A stretch of 32,243 nt of DNA, taken from Argonema galeatum A003/A1 (GTDB taxonomy: Bacteria > Cyanobacteriota > Cyanobacteriia > Cyanobacteriales > Aerosakkonemataceae). Positions 32,001 through 32,243 of this stretch are shown here, piece by piece (position 1 is the first letter of the stretch; each line of letters opens with the position of its first letter). The notes under the pieces were generated by a model. The model was not told the origin of the DNA. It ran no database searches and saw only the letters and a program-made list of their open reading frames with translations. The position numbers were made by a program, and so were the translations under genes. The stretch lies in assembly GCF_023333595.1 (NCBI RefSeq), contig NZ_JAIQZM010000046.1, forward strand, positions 1 through 32,243, in the 5' to 3' direction.

Positions 32001-32243
32001 CCCTCTAGAAGAATATCCCACTGCCAGTCCGCTTTTAGCTTTAGAGACAATTCTGGACAACATTCGGGAGGAGAGTCAACTTAAAGGTCATCAGAGTCCT
32101 GTCAACAGTGCCAACTTCAGTCCCAAAGGCGATCGCATCGTCACCGCTTCTGACGACAAGACTGCGAGGGTGTGGGATTTATCGGGAAAGTTGATTGCTG
32201 AACTTAAAGGTCATCAGGGTTATGTCTGGAGTGCCAACTTCAG
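29038..32243 (+). CDS. Large TPR-STAND-TM-WD40 protein (partial, 3' end outside the window)
   Basis: The frame is open from ATG 29038 to the window edge (1068 codons). Residues 1-180 are an N-terminal domain I do not recognise; 195-470 contain TPR-like helices (e.g. SRWDDANQLARKALEIL); 495-850 are a STAND NTPase (nSTAND1-like) with Walker A GQSGVGKSS (about 516-524) and Walker B VLIFDQFEEF (about 613-622); 880-910 are coiled coil; 919-940 form one hydrophobic segment; WD40 repeats begin near 1015, with a 41-residue period (LKGHQSPVNSANFSP, LKGHQGYVWSANF). The first two repeats are alike in DNA, which suggests recent repeat gain. A palindrome pair is inserted in frame between Walker A and B. 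Companion of the upstream ATPase; sensing role inferred. Confidence 0.82.
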   Translation, partial: MTLDNESALEELAWAIEASQGQFSLFLARCNYTNLQRQLSQQLQPICAVPIRTLELKREDKTLYARIQAELGSEQPNGVMVFGLEMVEDLEHLLTSTNQVREEFQKNFQFPLVLWVNDKILTQLTRIAPDFESWATTVAFLMLPQNLANLFRETAEQWFTNNLAFTLEDCLALEVELEAAQKDLRDYEQIGSQELEAERQSLLGFVKRVNQQVDVAIEHYQTGLAFWRSTQNLERQAKLLDEIAFCYYLKNPYYQNRNQTVSQETKDYVREYLQVIEQIQRPDLLANSILRFGEALNYVQDWEQFQRLVRQALAQHETDNKLVELGRDYGFLAYAALAQSRWDDANQLARKALEILSIFETGESTNLIKQNDASFYRFILAKAQQSLGQFAEAIQNLEAAKEVGSPDYDPQLFIDILCHLQGLYFDVKDYLNAFQIKLERKSVEQRYGLRAFIGAGRIKSQRQAKLALKQVVQTHLLDSLQENIAPEITASGRMLDVERLRQRVGDNNYKLIVIHGQSGVGKSSLVYGGLVPALKQKAIGFQDVLPVTMRVYTNWVEELGRLLLEALAQKGVETFYKTSLQAEKETFHATSLQNTADILAQLKQNESHNLRTVLIFDQFEEFFFVYPNPVERRDFFAFLGECLNILPLKVILSLREDYLHYLLEMDSLDSMKIISNDILAKNVRYKLGNFSTDDAKSIIERLTEASSFKLDSDLIGQLVEDLARELGEVRPIELQVVGSQLQTENITTLAQYQSFGRKATEELVKRYLAQVVNDCGEGNKQVAELVLFLLTDEKGTRPLKTRAELERDLQALVADLSAEGRVLDLVLDIFVGSGLVLLLPEKPFDRYQLVHDYLAAFINQQQRPKLNELIAELEKERQQRQQAEAKRQVAEEQLQQSEEGKKILQAANHKAKQLIQRGSAFFVISVIVAAVTGISAVKVYLDFREAQEATRLEREALGSLRKFEYREMEALVSAIRTGQDLKSLVKNRPLEEYPTASPLLALETILDNIREESQLKGHQSPVNSANFSPKGDRIVTASDDKTARVWDLSGKLIAELKGHQGYVWSANF
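30751..30812 (+). repeat. Two dispersed palindromes inside the STAND domain coding sequence
   Basis: A perfect 28-bp palindrome (30751-30778, half-site GTAGAGACGTTTTA) and a near-perfect 24-bp relative (30789-30812, AGAGACGTTTCATG half) lie 10 bp apart. They are read in frame as ETFYKTSLQ and ETFHATSLQ. Similar GTAGAGACGTTTC palindromes are frequent in cyanobacterial intergenic DNA from memory. The frame is preserved. Confidence 0.85.

Overview
The window comes from a cyanobacterium, probably a filamentous non-heterocystous one. It carries a complete kaiABC circadian clock cluster, a CpcS/CpeS-type phycobilin lyase, an NblB-like HEAT protein, a photoreceptor kinase of the cyanobacteriochrome type, frequent GCGATCGC (HIP1) octamers and several families of short tandem and palindromic repeats typical of cyanobacteria. 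KaiA is full length (308 aa), whereas Nostoc/Anabaena KaiA is short; this argues against Nostocaceae. No rRNA, tRNA or CRISPR array was found.

Layout. 1-2900: an octamer repeat block, a VanY-type D,D-carboxypeptidase (-), an AEC-family permease (+) and a phosphoribosyltransferase (-). 2900-6500: an AT-rich accessory patch with a stand-alone HTH/NB-ARC ATPase (-), odd short ORFs at its 3' end, and three tightly packed genes for exported proteins (+), the last with a toxin-like C-terminal domain. 6500-9100: a Uma2-family protein (-) and a GPH-type sugar:cation symporter (+). 9100-14850: a PAS3-GAF2 histidine kinase whose first GAF keeps both cyanobacteriochrome cysteines (-), an NblB-like HEAT protein (+), a phycobilin lyase (+) and a conserved hypothetical protein (-). 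15070-19930: a four-gene Gld-like ABC operon (ATPase, permease, GldG-like, DUF4340). 19937-27074: a large hybrid kinase with degenerate receiver domains, transcribed away from kaiA, then kaiA, kaiB and kaiC. 27300-end: a P-loop ATPase and a large TPR-STAND-TM-WD40 protein cut by the window end, a plausible two-gene signalling or conflict module.

How the genes work together. The kai genes form the clock core, and the divergent hybrid kinase is positioned like a clock input/output kinase, though that link is inferred. The light-sensor kinase, NblB-like protein and phycobilin lyase form a light/pigment neighbourhood. The ABC operon is one transport machine. The NB-ARC protein and the ATPase/STAND-WD40 pair are both of the sort found in bacterial conflict or signalling systems.

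Repeats are the most unusual feature. One 8-bp repeat occurs as intergenic tracts and also inside the ABC ATPase gene, where it encodes an 8-residue periodic tail. Heptamer repeats supply the last codons and stops of several genes. A pair of related palindromes is inserted in frame inside the STAND ATPase domain.
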